From Terfezia claveryi (taxonomy: Eukaryota; Ascomycota; Pezizomycetes; Pezizales; Pezizaceae): DNA of 64,000 nt. Both the position numbers and the translations under genes were made by a program. The first letter of the stretch is position 1. Every line of letters starts with the position of its first letter. Under the pieces are notes generated by a model that had not been told where the DNA came from, did not search any database, and worked only from the letters and a program-made list of their open reading frames with translations. The stretch spans positions 310,001 to 374,000 of the forward strand of contig WHUX01000008.1 of NCBI GenBank assembly GCA_015179025.1. Direction: 5' to 3'. Shown here in pieces: positions 47,262-59,418 of the stretch.

Positions 47262-48692
47262 TAGCGTGCCCTGAGGGGATTCGAGAACAACATTCTCACC
47301 ATGATTAACCGACAGCACGGCACAAAGAACAGCAAAATCCGGAGAGAACCCTATCCTTAATTCAGTGAGGCCAATTGGGCTTGTCGATACCTGAGCGACA
47401 ACTTGGCTGGTGAGTAAATTGAGTCGTTCATCGCCTACTTCGTCGTCCCAGGAAACAAAATGGCCTTGGCAGAAAGCTGTCATCAAAAACCTGGTTATCT
47501 GGCCCGCGGTGAAACCGCTCGAATATGCGTAACGTATTTACTGTTCGGAAGCTATGTGGATGCTATTTAGTAACTATTTCTCGCGAGATATGGGACATGC
47601 ATATGAAACACGTATGTGAGAGCATTCTCCCAAGACGTACGAGTGCACAGAAGAAGCGATAACCACTGTAGAGATATAACCCATAGAGAACTTACAAGCA
47701 TACCTAATACAAGCATATATTCGTTACAAGCATACCTTCAGTGGTCCCCCATAGTAAATAAGCATATTTTCATTATAAGAATATTTTTATTTTGGCTTAG
47801 TCACCATACATATGCTTGTAAGTAACAGGAGATGCACGTTACTCAATTAGGTATACTTGTTACTTAATTAGGTATACTTATCGATAAGAAATAACCCCCA
47901 CACGCAAATGGATACTCACAGATCACCAATCTTCACATTGCTAATATTGATCAGTTTTCAATGGAATCCACATGCCATCTCATAAACCCCACACCGCCAT
48001 CACACCCAGCATCACTGATTTCCTGGGTCATTCTGCATCAGGAACCTCCTCCTCTTCTTTGATCTCTCCTCTTATTTCTATGTATCTAGTACCCATACTC
48101 TGATTTCGCACCTTTTCTTAAGTCCGCTTTATTTTTTCTATGTGTATTTATTTTCCCTCAATATAAGAATATATTCGTTACAAGCATACCCCACCTGGTC
48201 CCGGCGATATGCTTGTATGAGGTTCATCTGTACTGCCTCAGTCCCCACTTTAGTGCACCAAGAAGGGACTCCGTAAAGTCATCAGCGCCTGATGCTGTAG
48301 CAGTGTGCCAGAAGGATGATTTTCTTCCATAGGACCTGCTGAGTCCGTACTCCCACCAAGCAGTTCATCGACAGCCCTTTGAAATCGATCAGAAAATGTA
48401 GCCATCCTGTAGTCTAGGTGGCACAAGGATATGTTGACTGGGAGCGAAAGCCCCGTATCGGGAGCAGGGTAACCTCTGTTCTCGGCCCCAAACTCTCTTT
48501 ATCTTGGCTGCGCACGAGCGAGAGTCTGGTACTAAACTGCTGCTCCGATATCTGCTCCGGTGCCAAAATTCCCGGAGCTGTTAGCGTGTGCATATCCTGT
48601 TTTCGGAGGTACTAGGGTTGTTATAAGCTGCATATTAACACTACTGTACCAGCACCAGTGCAATTGGTACTTAAGCATTAATACTATATTGC
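47262..48692. other. MITE-rich, gene-free region
   Basis: Apart from the small coding-like fragment above, I see only repeats. A probable pogo-type element of about 0.5 kb (about 47690-48230) has ACAAGCATAC/GTATGCTTGT motifs on both sides and a right end CAGATGAACCTCATACAAGC next to TA. Confidence 0.4.
47264..47486 (-). pseudogene. Fragment of an unrecognised coding sequence
   Basis: About 75 codons on the minus strand with codon-like texture (GHFVSWDDEVGDERLNLL, VVAQVSTSPIGLTELRIG) end exactly where the pogo-type MITE begins (LESPQGTL then the MITE end). It looks like an exon piece interrupted by the MITE. I cannot name the family. Confidence 0.3.
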
Positions 48693-49045
48693 AGTCTCGG
48701 AGCAGCGATTTGATCCTGGAGGAAGAATTTCTTTGGCTATTCTAAGTAACCTATGAAACTAGAAAGCTATTCCGGAGCTCAGGTGTACATATATCATGAG
48801 TTGGTCTTAGTTGGGGGGGGGGTGGGGTTATAAGCATTAATACATAGGATAGTATCAACAATCTACTATATTATAGTCTCGGAGCAGCGATTTGATCCTA
48901 GAGGAAGATTTTCTTTGACTATTCTGAGTAACCTATGAAACTAGAAAGCTATTCTGGAGTTCAGATGTACATATATCATGGGTTGGTCTTAGTCGGTGGG
49001 GTTATAAGCATTAGTACATAGAATATCAACTATCCACTATAATTG
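48692..49045 (+). repeat. Tandem duplication of about 180 bp
   Basis: Two units, starting at 48692 and about 48873, each open with AGTCTCGGAGCAGCGATTTG and contain ACCTATGAAACTAGAAAGCT, TGTACATATATCATG and TTGGTCTTAGT. The third start at about 49044 is degenerate. Identity is about 90% by eye. Non-coding. Confidence 0.85.
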
Positions 49046-49640
49046 AGTCTTGGAGTAGGTTTTTTTTTTGGCTAGAAATTTTTCTTTGTATTGAAATATT
49101 TATGAAGATACTCCGAGAGGAATTGGGCACAAGTGGATCCATTTCTAGGGAAATTGATGCCTTCACTGGTTTCATTATACATGTTAGGGACTGTGGTATC
49201 TTGAAGATGCATATAGTGGGCTTGGCATTTTAGATTGTTGAGTATGGTATATCAAACAGCTTACAAGTCAACACCAACCCCAACACCAACCCAAGAGATA
49301 GGCTTTGGAGTACGTATGACAACCTGTTTGGGGGGGGGGGGGCGGGGTCATTCATAACCTCCTCTTATTAAAATCATTTTGTGGAGACTATTAGTGGCGA
49401 GCCAGTGATCAACTTGGAGCTCGCAACTCAGTCATGGGCGTAGAGCATGTTGAGTTCATTCGGAGTTATAACGCTGTTCTGGGTTATAATGCTTGTTCGG
49501 CTCGTTCTGGGGTTATGCTCTCGTTTTGGCTCATTCCGATATTGTAGAGCTCGTGCAGCTCAATCGGAAGTTATAGGGCTCATTCAGCTCATTCGGAGGT
49601 TATTCAACCTCGAGTTTGCTGGGTTTTTGAGCTCATTCTG

Positions 49641-50040
49641 GGCCTTATAGGCTTGCTCGGTGCCTTATAGGCTTGCTCCGGACAATATAGGCTTGCTCGG
49701 TGCCTTATAGGCTTGCTCGGTGCCTTATAGGCTTGCTCCGGATAATATAGGCTCGCTCAGTGCCTTATAGGCTTTCTCGTTGCCTTATAGGCTTTCTCGT
49801 TGCCTTATAGGCTCGCTCAGTGCCTTATAGGTTTGCTCGGTGCCCTATAGGCTTGCTCCGGACAATATAAAGCCCTTAAGGCGCTGTGCGAGCCTATAAG
49901 GCACCGAGCAAGCTTATAAGGCACTGAGCGAGCTATAAGGCACTGAGCGAGCTATAAGGCAACGAGCAAGCCTATAAGGCACCGAGTGAGCCTATAAGGG
50001 TACCGAGCGAGCCTATAAGGCACCGAGCTATATTGTCCGT
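49641..50040. repeat. 20-bp minisatellite arranged as a giant inverted repeat
   Basis: From 49641 to about 49870 a 20-bp unit (GCCTTATAGGCTTGCTCGGT) repeats about 11-12 times with exact 20-bp spacing. Every few copies have the variant GCTTGCTCCGGACAATATAG. From about 49871 to 50040 the same unit runs in the opposite orientation (GAGCCTATAAGGCACCGAGC and variants, 19-21 bp). The centre is near CCCTTAAGG at about 49874. A shorter outlier array is at 50571-50670. More degenerate related units occupy about 49440-49620. Confidence 0.9.
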
Positions 50041-50570
50041 GTTGAAATGACCTTTTCTTTACGCATACAGTCAAGTCTCTCTGCTATGTATTGCTGATAC
50101 GCACTTGTTACCTTGCTAAAAGGATCTCTGCGTTATTTCTTCTCTTCAGATGTTCTTGCTATCTTCGCTTACTAGCCTTCGCACAAATACTCTTCGTTGC
50201 TTCAAGTTAATGCTCTCGCACTTGGCCTACTGCTTGTACATCAATCCTTGTGCTTACGCATTCACCCACACATCTGGTATAATGCTTGCGCGTACTTGGT
50301 ATTACTGGTCTTAGGATAGCTAGCTTAGACTGCTTTGTTGAACGCTTTACCCTGATCTCGTATCTATATATACGAGCTCTCAGGACACTCATGTATTGAT
50401 ATACTTCTCGAGATAGACTCAATAAGACCGTCTACCCCTGACCGAACATCCCACACTCACACGCTCTTCTCGCTCTTGCACTCGCATCACCCTGCTTCAC
50501 TGCACTAAGAGTCCACCGCTGCATCCTCCTAATACCCAGCGATACTACTCGCTCAGTAACCTTTCAATAG
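50041..50570. other. Spacer between minisatellite arrays
   Basis: About 530 bp with no supported gene and a pyrimidine-rich plus strand (many CTTGC/CTCGC words), possibly highly degraded array sequence. Confidence 0.35.
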
Positions 50571-50690
50571 TCCGGAGTAAGCCTATATTGTCCGGAGTAA
50601 GCCTATATTGTCCGGAGCAAGCCTATAAGGCACAGAGCGAGCTATAAGGTACCGAGCTATATTGTCTGGAGCAATCTTATAGGCTTGTTT
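50571..50690. repeat. Outlier array of the same minisatellite
   Basis: Three copies of the variant unit AGCCTATATTGTCCGGAGTA or similar, then the common unit in the inverted orientation, then a switch back to AATCTTATAGGCTTG. It mixes both unit types and both orientations, as in the main array. Confidence 0.75.
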
Positions 50691-51648
50691 GTTCGGCAGT
50701 TATAACGCTCGCTCAGCTCGCTCGACAAAACCTCCGAATATTTTGCAGTGGGTTGCTTGCAATAGGCCCTCAACTTAAGCTCCAAAATTTGCTGAATGAG
50801 CCTCCACACACCTCTAGCTAAACGCCTCTTCACCTCGGAGATTGCTGTTGCCGCTTTCCTTTGCTTCTCTCGCATGTGCTTCGACTTTGCTCCAAGGCAC
50901 CTGGTAACAATGGTCTAAGGTCCATATTACTCCTTCTCAGAACCTCGGTTCCCATATTTCCTCCTCGGCATCCATTACGATGGCATCCCATTCCCCATCC
51001 ATAATTGTCAGACAGTGAACTCTGTTTTCCAATTGCAGTAACCTATACCATTGAGCTCTTGATGCACTTGAAGATGATTAGTGATTCTGATTAGGAGTCC
51101 AGTTCCAGGATGTTGAGTAGTCTGGTTGGCACAACGACCTCTGAATTGAGATATTTAAAACAAATATTTAATACTTTTCTACATTGTATTACATATTCTG
51201 CTCCGAAGCCACTAGCGTATTGCATACCGTGCTCCGAGCTGAGCACACTAGCGTGAGATTTCGGAGCAGTTTACTACCAGACTCTTATTGGAGCGCTAAG
51301 CATAATTATGAGCTGGGCACGAGACGTGTATGCAGCCGAGCACAGCCACATGTGGTAGCGATGCTTCGTCCTTTACCCCATGGCCGAAGCCACAGCTGGT
51401 AAAAGTAACATTAAGAGCACAGCTAGGTAGGGCAAGGCTCCTCCCTAGGAGCGGTCGGGTTCGAGACTAGGCAAGGCTTGTTCGCCAACATTTTATTTTG
51501 ATCCAAAAGTGTAAACCACACCACCATAATACATAACGATATATCCGCACACCACTACAACCCAACCTAACTACATCGCAAGCACAAATTTCCAAACTAC
51601 AAACACTCACGAATCAACCACACAAGCAGATAACAACTCAAGCTACAC
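50691..51648. other. Gap before copy B gene
   Basis: No gene supported. The last part is the 3' flank of the minus-strand copy B gene. Its sequence does not match the 3' flank of copy A. Confidence 0.35.
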
Positions 51649-52667
51649 CTAATTTAACAAGGGTTTCCTATCGCCCAGGGTGATGGTCGGCCCACTTGCA
51701 ATCGCCGGGTACTTGTACTCTGTTAAATCTTTGTTAGCTCTGAGAGTCCATAAACTGTGTCTGTAGAATTGCAGTTTACTTACCATGGCCCACGAGCTTT
51801 TGGATGTATTTCATGTCTACCATGGTCCAACTCGACATAGACCTACCTACGTCATCTGTATCGATGAGGAAAGGTTGCCCGGGCTTCGTCAAATGTTAGT
51901 TTAAATACGGGATATCAATTCAATAGAGGGATATAATTTACCTGTGGGTCATCACAGCTTGGGTCCTTATACCAGTTGATGGGGGATCCAAAAACTCCCG
52001 ATTCCAGATTCTCCCCTGCTACCCTCATCACATCATCGAATAGGGAAACCTCCGTAGGGCCATTGAACGGGTGCTCATTGTGCATGCAGTGTATGAGGTA
52101 TCTACAAAAGATTTGTCCCACGCAGCGTAAAATGGTACACGCTAATTGGAATTGATACACACTCAGCCCTGTATTCCCCGTCTTTTGAGCCTCCACCATC
52201 TGCTCGACGCGCTTCAAACCCTTACAGTCAGTACATTCTGAACCAAAACGGGCCTTCTGAGTAATACATACAGGACGGTTAATCAGGATTTCAAATTCGT
52301 TAAAGTGAAAATGACTGCCCAGGATGTCGCTGCCTCCGGACAACCCCCCAAGTATATTTGTGGCATACGCATCATCAGCAATAATGACTGGGAATTTGAC
52401 CTGCGAGCTCATAGCATTGGTAAAAGTCCTAACAGTATTCTTAAGATCGATACCAGGCAATTTCCGGTGGCAGGCAACCTCGCATGCATTTGCAATTGAA
52501 AGCAGACTGTTTCTTCCCTCCTCAGAGCTCAAAAGAATTATAACAAGTTCCTTAGCAGTACTAATCAGGAGATGCTGGGGCTCCTGGGGTGTGTATGCCA
52601 CAGCCTGGGGGGTTTGGCCATTGACAAGAGCACCGCGATGGAAGATATTCTGAACGGTATGAGACAT
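51649..52667 (-). CDS. Unrecognised three-exon gene, intact copy (copy B)
   Basis: Exons 52667-51942, 51883-51784 and 51719-51649 join over introns of 58 and 64 nt (GTAAAT...CTAAC...GAAG; GTAAGT...GCTAAC...AACAG) to give a complete 298-residue protein. The ATG at 52667 is the first position conserved with copy A, upstream of which the copies diverge. No signal peptide or membrane helix is evident. Notable features are a run of cysteines (SECTDCKGLKRVEQMV with C-x2-C), the segment ILRCVGQIFCRYLIHCMHNE with a His-Cys-Met-His-Asn-Glu-His cluster, and SHFHFNEFEILINRP. The His/Cys clusters could bind metal, but I match no known family. Two near-identical copies on opposite strands about 20 kb apart, with unrelated flanks and retained introns, suggest duplication by DNA-level movement rather than retroposition. 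Possibly a lineage-specific or mobile-element-associated family. Confidence 0.7.
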
Positions 52668-52747
52668 TTGATATCTGGAACAGAGAATATGTTCAGGGTA
52701 CGTTGGGATTACTCAAGGAAGAGGAGTGTATTTGGTGTATGGGAATA

Positions 52748-52840
52748 TCGAAGCAATAATGGTGAGTGTCAAAGCAATGGTGAGTGTCGAAGCAATGGTG
52801 AGTGTCGAAGCAATGGTGAGTGTCGAAGCAATGGTGAGTG
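52748..52840 (-). repeat. 18-bp tandem repeat upstream of copy B gene
   Basis: Five copies of GTGTCGAAGCAATGGTGA or variants lie about 80-170 bp upstream of the copy B start codon, i.e. in its likely promoter or 5' UTR. Copy A has no such repeat. Direct-strand translation gives CRSNGE units, but I see no gene using them. Confidence 0.85.
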
Positions 52841-52959
52841 ATAACGATTCCTACCTTCGTAGCGATTTATATCGCAAAATATATAGTTTGCAAACAGTGC
52901 CCTTCCCTCAAATACAATTTGTTTCACGTGGTATTCGTTCTCAGAGAGAGCTTGAGCTC

Positions 52960-52994
<35 letters not shown>

Positions 52995-53082
52995 TACTCA
53001 TCTCATATGCGGTCCAGTAAGGGGACCATGATGAGCCACCCGGAATCCCGGGTGGATTCAGGACAAGTCAAGTTAATCTGCC
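52960..53082 (-). repeat. LINE-family 3' tail, minus orientation
   Basis: A run of about 23 T and 12 A is followed by TACTCATCTCATATGCGGTC, a CCACCCGGAATCCCGGGTGG hairpin and AAGTTAATCTGCC. This is the same terminus as the LINE at 10.5 kb. About 120 bp; no coding part. Confidence 0.7.
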
Positions 53083-56000
53083 AGGTCCAGAGTACACCCC
53101 TATCGTCTACTCCCATGGCCCATTTGGAATACTGAGGGATAGGCCCAATTCACCTATTGAGAGCTCAAGCTCTCCCATCATGATCCTCTTACTGGGTGGG
53201 ACCACATATGAGTAATGAGTTTATGAAACTCAGGGGGCATAAAGGGAGTGGATCTTCCTCATAGAGCGTTATGACGGCAGAGGGCGTAGAAATTGGAGAG
53301 CTTGTACATGAGGTGCACATGCGCGCTCTTAGACCGTGCGAGACCTGAAGTGGCAATTCTTAGCCATACGGATACACCGTCTCTTGAGGTGCATTTGCTC
53401 ATCTTGTAGCATCTAAGACATATTCCCACAACAGCTCAAGGCTCTCCAAAAGAACCCTTTCATGTCTTGATTGAGACAGACGAGATTTTGTGTATATTTC
53501 CGCTGAGCTAGGAAGCAAGTCTCTTTTCATCAACGAGAAAACTCATTACTCGTGTTCGGCCCCGTAAGGTTGCCATGACGGGGTCACCCAAGCAAAACCT
53601 TGAAGGTAAGCCAAGGTCTTGAAGTGAACAGGGCCGGGCCACACAAGCACTTTTGGAAGACTGGGCGCGCGAGCCTAAATGACCAAATTGGTAACCGAGC
53701 CCAAAGTCTGCACCTACATCAGCCATTATCTGTAGTTTGGGCGAAGACATAGAACATGGGGTGGCTTGGGCTCGAGACCTTGAATAGGTTCACTTGAGTC
53801 ATCCAAAGTTCAAGAGATTGAGCTCGCTCGTTTGAGCGTGAAGGTAATTGAGTGAGACTGAGAGCAAATCTAGGGATTTTGAGCAAAACAGCTATGTGAG
53901 AGGGTACGAAACTTTTTGCCACTTAGCTGTATATTCGGGTAGTATACGATCCCCAGATACAACGGACAAGGTACGCAAGGTATCCATGAGCTGGAGCAAG
54001 CCCTATGCACAACTGATATCATGGCAGGGGCAGCCCTAATAGAAACCATTTGGACTAACTATTATGGTTGCTACCCAACCGAGCTGAGGAACGCAGTCTC
54101 TCGTCATAATCCAGATGTTTGATTCAATTCAATAAATGGAATGTATATATATTTATAAATATATAGAAATAACTATGTACAAGTCTGGTTCTTCGTAAGT
54201 ACATATCTACCTACATTCATACTCTTTGCAATTGCTTTTATAGAAATCAAACTTTGGTTGATTCTCGCAAAGAGAAAAGAAAAGAAAAGAAAAAAGAAAC
54301 AAATAGATTAAATGAGAATAGCAGATATGACGTTTTGTGGGCGTGAGTATAAGACAAGGCATTGAATCCTATCACGTGATAGTGGTAAATTACCCTGACT
54401 CAAGGAAGAGGGGGAAAAAAGAAAAAAAAGGCAGGGTACATCATTTCCTAGACTTGCTGTTACGTCGATGTTGACCGCTCCAAATAATACAAGTATCGTC
54501 ACGGAGTCACAGTTTTTTGATATCAACGACTGTCTAGAGTACAGTGAACATTTTTTAGCGATAAGGTGAAACAATGAAATCCCAAAAATAAACGATTTTC
54601 ATTTTTGGATTCCAATCACCTGCCATATTTTCGCAAGCCTCAAAATATATGCGATTAAGAGAAATCTTTCCACAGAAATCATGTTCCGTTTCACATGTAC
54701 AAGCTTAAGAGTAGTTGTTGCATCTCCATACATATTTGTGCCAACCACATCAAAATCTCTAAATCCATTCCACTAATAATATTATTATACTCTGTATTCT
54801 GATATTCATTGGGGGGTGGGAAAATGCTATGGATCATGAGTTACATAATTGGTCGTCATCACAAATATTTTCAGGATTTACTACAAGCAACTACTAGATT
54901 AGTATCTAGAATGCTTACTTTAGAAACTGAAGATGTTACAGACCAAGTAACTGTATTAGATCTGGAGTAGCGGAATTTGCAGAAGCATAGTTGAAATTCA
55001 TTAAAAATGCTGTTATCTACAACCGCGATCCTTGTAATTCAAGCTGGAATTCCTCAAAACATACAGCAACTTATTACCGAAGAAACATCAGAAATTCTAC
55101 CAGTTGATGAACCTGTATTTCCAAAGGTACCGACAATTCCGGAAGCTATTTCGCAGCTTGATGATCTTGCTACATTTTTCCAGAATCTCTCGGTTTCCAC
55201 ACTCTCTTTCCCTTATACCCAGTGCCAAATTCAAATTTCTGACCTTGTTGAGACAGTTTTTCAGGCCCAGGAAGGCTTAAAAACAGCTATCAAGCTACTA
55301 ATAAGGTCCAGAAGCAACTTCAGAATTTTTGGCCTTCTAAGTAGATTCTGGCTTACCTAGGTATATTTATATGTAGTTATTTCTCAAGATCAATGAATCC
55401 CCACCGGTCCGGTTCCTCTGCAGTCCGGTATAACAAGGAAATTCGGGATACTATAACGGTATAGCAAGGTGCAACCGTAATTAAGCACCACTTCCCGTAG
55501 CCCATGAGGTTTAGCCATTACACTCTTCGCCCTGCATTTGCGCCTTGGGTAGCCCAAGAACAAGAGCTACTAGTACAATTTAAGTCCCGGCTCTCATCTA
55601 CCCATCGGGATTGACACAGACAGAAGTGCTTCATTTAGATCTCTGGCTGTCACTCATAGTTAGAATCCCTGTTTTCTACAGCTTCGCTCCTAGAACAGCA
55701 ATGTCAAGATGCTCTGCTTTTGTCAAGTTGGGGTATAGTCAGAAGACTATCAAAGGGTCTGAACCGTGAATGGAGTAATGTGTATACAGCGCTTTTATAA
55801 AATCAGCCGTCAGGTTTGGCGGTAGGAATGGTTCCCTGGATGTTGGCCCATCCCCGTCCTAGTCACCCGATGTTCTTGTCCTTCATCACATATCCTGGTA
55901 AGTCCCGTGTTCATTCCAAAAGTGTGCGGGACGAGCTACAGTTACCCGAAAGAGTCACATGTTGTAATCCCCAATTGTGAAAAATTCTAAATACACACGT

Positions 56001-56781
56001 AATCACGCAAAGAAAGAAACTCCCTTGAAAATCGAGAATGGATATGAGGCGATTTTTAATGAGCCTGTGGTAGAATGTGAAATTCAGAAGAAAAAAGGAA
56101 TAACGTTCCTGGGCCCACTAAGAAATGTAAAGTTTGTTCAGTCCTGATAAAACTTAGGAGTCGGGGGAAATTTCAAAGGCTATAAAGGAGGGTCTATTGA
56201 CCAAAGCAGCTTGGTAGGCCTATATAGGGAGAGCTGTCTGTACTTTACACGGCTTCAGAATCCAGTCCAAGTAGGCATTACCAAAGTAATGATGTCCCAG
56301 AGGAGCAAGAACTCGAGCCCACACCCATCTCGCCAGACATGCTGGACGTATTGTCTTTATCTAGTGGGTTCTATAACGATTAGACTACTATGATCGATTG
56401 TAAAAAGGGATATGGGTATCCTCCCAGAGTACTTGTGCTTATCCAACCAACCCCACTCCAAATCATCCCTTACAACCAACCACTAGCTGAATATAAAGAA
56501 AGAATACCAGCTCATAAACTTTGAGTCAAGTTACCCTGAAACATCAATACACGGAAACCAGTAATGGTCACAGTTTCCTCTCTATATAGATATGTAAATA
56601 ATAGCCTCACGAGTGCACTAGCTATGTTGACTCCTTCTCCATCAGCCCTTAACTAGGCCCCCTAACATATATATGCCAGGCCCCCCTAATAGCGTACGTA
56701 AGCAGATATCCACGTTCCTAGGGCATATGAAACGGATCACCCAAAGCCTCGCCAGACTTTACCCCTCCTGATATTTCTGTT
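53083..56781. other. Gene-free region with repeat debris
   Basis: No confident gene over 3.7 kb. A second LINE-tail-like start is near 53538-53600 (ACTCATTACTCGTGTTCGGC). A 117-codon frame at 55007-55360 resembles, weakly, the C-terminal tail of pogo-type transposases. A pogo-like terminal sequence (CAGTCCGGTATAACAAGG) lies near 55421, so a decayed element is likely around 54.8-55.5 kb. Confidence 0.35.
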
Positions 56782-57674
56782 TCATAGGGCCTGATACCGC
56801 AGTCCGCAACTGCCTCCTATCCGTCTCCTATCCGCCTCTAGTACGGTATTTGAGTTAGTCTTCCCAACCCTCAAAGACTGGACGACATAAGCATGAAAAC
56901 CCCGTTTCGTATTGACTCCTTTCGGTGGTTGAGGACCCTTTGGCTTCCTTGCCTCTACAGGGGCCCAGCCTGAAATTGCCGCAAGCCAATCGGGACCGGC
57001 GGCCTGTTCACATTGTCGAACTTTCACCTTGACCTCTCCACCTTTCCCGTCATCAATTCCATTCCTCCCATTCTGTTCCTCCATTGCATTAAAGCCTCTG
57101 AAGGTCCCCGCATACAGTCTTAAAAGTCTCCCATACTGCCCTGGCTCTTCTTCTTTCTGCTTTGCAATCAAATTCTGCTCCATGACCATCGCAACTTCTT
57201 CCTCCTCTTCTGCATCCTCGGCAACGTCCTTGGTGGAACGCAATCCCCGAATCCCATCGCATGCGATGGACCGGAAAATCTTCTTCACATGGTCATGGTG
57301 CGCAAAGTTCGACGGGAGAGGAGTAAGGGTGAGCCTCCGAGGGATGTATGGGGGAGTGGGTACCCCGACGATTGAGGAAGGCCGGGGTTGGGGGGGGTTT
57401 GTGGTGATGCTGAAGCTGCGGGGTAAGTTTCGCGGTTGTGATGAGAAGATGACGTGAGCGGTTGGGGCAGGTAGGTTGGTGGTGTTGGTATGCTATATAG
57501 CGCGTCAATCGTAGTCTGACCACTTGAGGGGTAATGTGATGTTACCCGCACTACTTTGAACAATTCTACTTCCCCATACTCCCTCAAGGCACGATAAACA
57601 TCCTTTGTTTCATTTACGTTCAACGGTGAGGGAGAAATGTGCAGGAGAATTTGCGCAAGCGAGGTTCTTGACAT
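56782..57674 (-). CDS. Probable RRM-like fungal protein
   Basis: Exons 57674-57546 and 57492-56782 join over a 53-nt intron (GTAACA, branch TTGAC, ATATAG) to give 279 residues. The join is supported because it connects the N-terminal YRALREYGEVELFKVVR to HTNTTNLPAPTAHVIFSS, which together resemble the beta-alpha-beta core of an RNA-recognition motif, and because each exon alone ends in unlikely low-complexity frames. The N-terminus (LAQILLHISPSPLNVNETKD) is typical of a family of uncharacterised, possibly mitochondrial, fungal proteins. Further on, PYIPRRLTLTPLPSNFAHHD and a Glu-rich stretch (EDAEEEEEVAMV) are seen, and the last 60 residues are basic. The frame is open without ATG upstream to 57740, so a further 5' exon is possible. 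The function is not established; RNA binding is an inference. Confidence 0.6.
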
Positions 57675-57740
57675 GTCTTGACCCTTTAGTTTATTAAAGA
57701 TGTTTAACAAAGTCTCATTGAGGTTACACGCCAAGCCCAA

Positions 57741-59418
57741 CGGTATTCACACGTCTTGGCAATACCTCATCTGTCTAATTATAAAATATTAACCAACAAG
57801 TAGCAAACCTGCCAACTGTCTCCTTATTTTTTTCCTGTGTTCCTACCACCATACTCCATGGTCCGTTTGTGTTGCAGAAGTATTATACCCCTCACACATT
57901 ATACCTCAAGATTTTTCTCTCACTCATAGTCTTTCACGCCCTGAATTTATTCAGTCATTATAGCATGGGCATTATATGTGTGTGATTGTGACGGCGCGGC
58001 GGACCAATGACTAGGTACCTACGAGTAATATCACCTTGTGGTTGTCGGAAGCTTCTATATCTGTACGTCTGCAGTATCATTCATTGCAAGGCACTGTCTT
58101 GATCAATACTAGGAACGTCAACTCATGACGAGGCCACGAACATGACGAACACCGTCATGCATTTGCAGTCCAATCAGGCAAATCAGCAGGTGAAGGTGAT
58201 GGAACAGGATTACATGTGTCGAATGCAGGGTTTCTGCAGAATCGGGGGATAAATTATATCACACTATTCCCTACGGGGCTCAGACCAGCACCCCAATCAG
58301 AGCAGGACCAAGTCACCGGGTAGCAGAGGGCAAAGCGAAAAGGAGATCTGAGACCGTCTCCATCCCGCGCAGTTGCATTTTCGCTGATCTTTCTCGGGTT
58401 GCTGCATGTGCTGCGAACGCCATAAATTCAGGGGGGCGTGTATGGTTAACTGTATGTACCTGCTGTGCAGTGGCAGCAACATTGGTAGGCGACAACCCAG
58501 TCTAGATCCTTTCACTGAGTAGTCAATTCTATGCACCACTCGACAGCTGAGGCCACGGCCTGTAGTGTCCAGCTGGTTTTATTTGTTCTATCAACCCCTG
58601 GGCGACGCCAAATGAGTAAGGTTCCCATTGGTGAGTTCTTCGGTAAGTTTGGGCGCGGGATACTCCCCCAGGGAATCGCAATTGGATAATACAAGTGTTG
58701 CGAGCAAGGATTGCCGGCCATGGGTCTGAGGCTTCCCATCCCCATCTCTTTCCTGCTCTGTACCCATCATCTCCTTACGTCTTCTACATTTCCATATTCA
58801 CGTCCAATTCTTTTTGTCATTGCTGTAATCCACCTAATCGTCTAAGTAACTATCTACCGCAGTCAGACCCACACTCGTTCATTGCCTAATGCAGACGCTC
58901 AGTTAGTCAAATTCAAATCCCTTTGACGCCCTCATAATTACAAGAATTGCCATCAATGTCCGGGAATGTTCTTACACTCGCTTTACCCCAAGGCCTACTA
59001 ATATAATAATATTGCTGTTCCTGCTCAATTGCTCTGGAGCGTCTCGTGTCATTTGAAGCCCGAGCTTTTGGAGGACTTTCGCAAATCTTGGATACCGTAC
59101 CGTGAGTTAATTGAAGAACAGAAATACGGCCAAATCAATCTGCTGACTAGTCATATATGGAAACTCTACAGAACCGCAATATTGCCCTTCTCTACCCAGA
59201 ATAGTCAGAACAGTCTCTCTCTTACCATCTCGTTGCCCTGCTATACCTTGCTCTAGCCCAACTATCTTTCAAATTCTAGGGCCCCGTTAAACCAATACAG
59301 ATAGCACAAGATCAAAACTAGATGCTTCTTTCGATATAGAGGTCTAGTCTGGTTGGATAAAGCCCTATTGCACGGCAATATCTAGGCACAAACTAGGCAC
59401 GTAGCCGCATATCACACA
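57741..59418. other. Intergenic region
   Basis: No gene supported; only short overlapping frames. The region contains the divergent promoters of the RRM-like gene (minus) and the serine-rich gene (plus). Confidence 0.45.

Noticed and set aside
55007..55360. 117-codon frame as a gene
   Set aside because: Only a faint resemblance to a pogo transposase tail, no neighbouring catalytic part; kept as possible debris.
56275..56395. tRNA-like segment on the minus strand (A-box-like TAGTCTAATCG and B-box-like GGCTCGAGTTC)
   Set aside because: The acceptor and T-stems do not pair and the spacing is wrong. At most a decayed tRNA-derived repeat.
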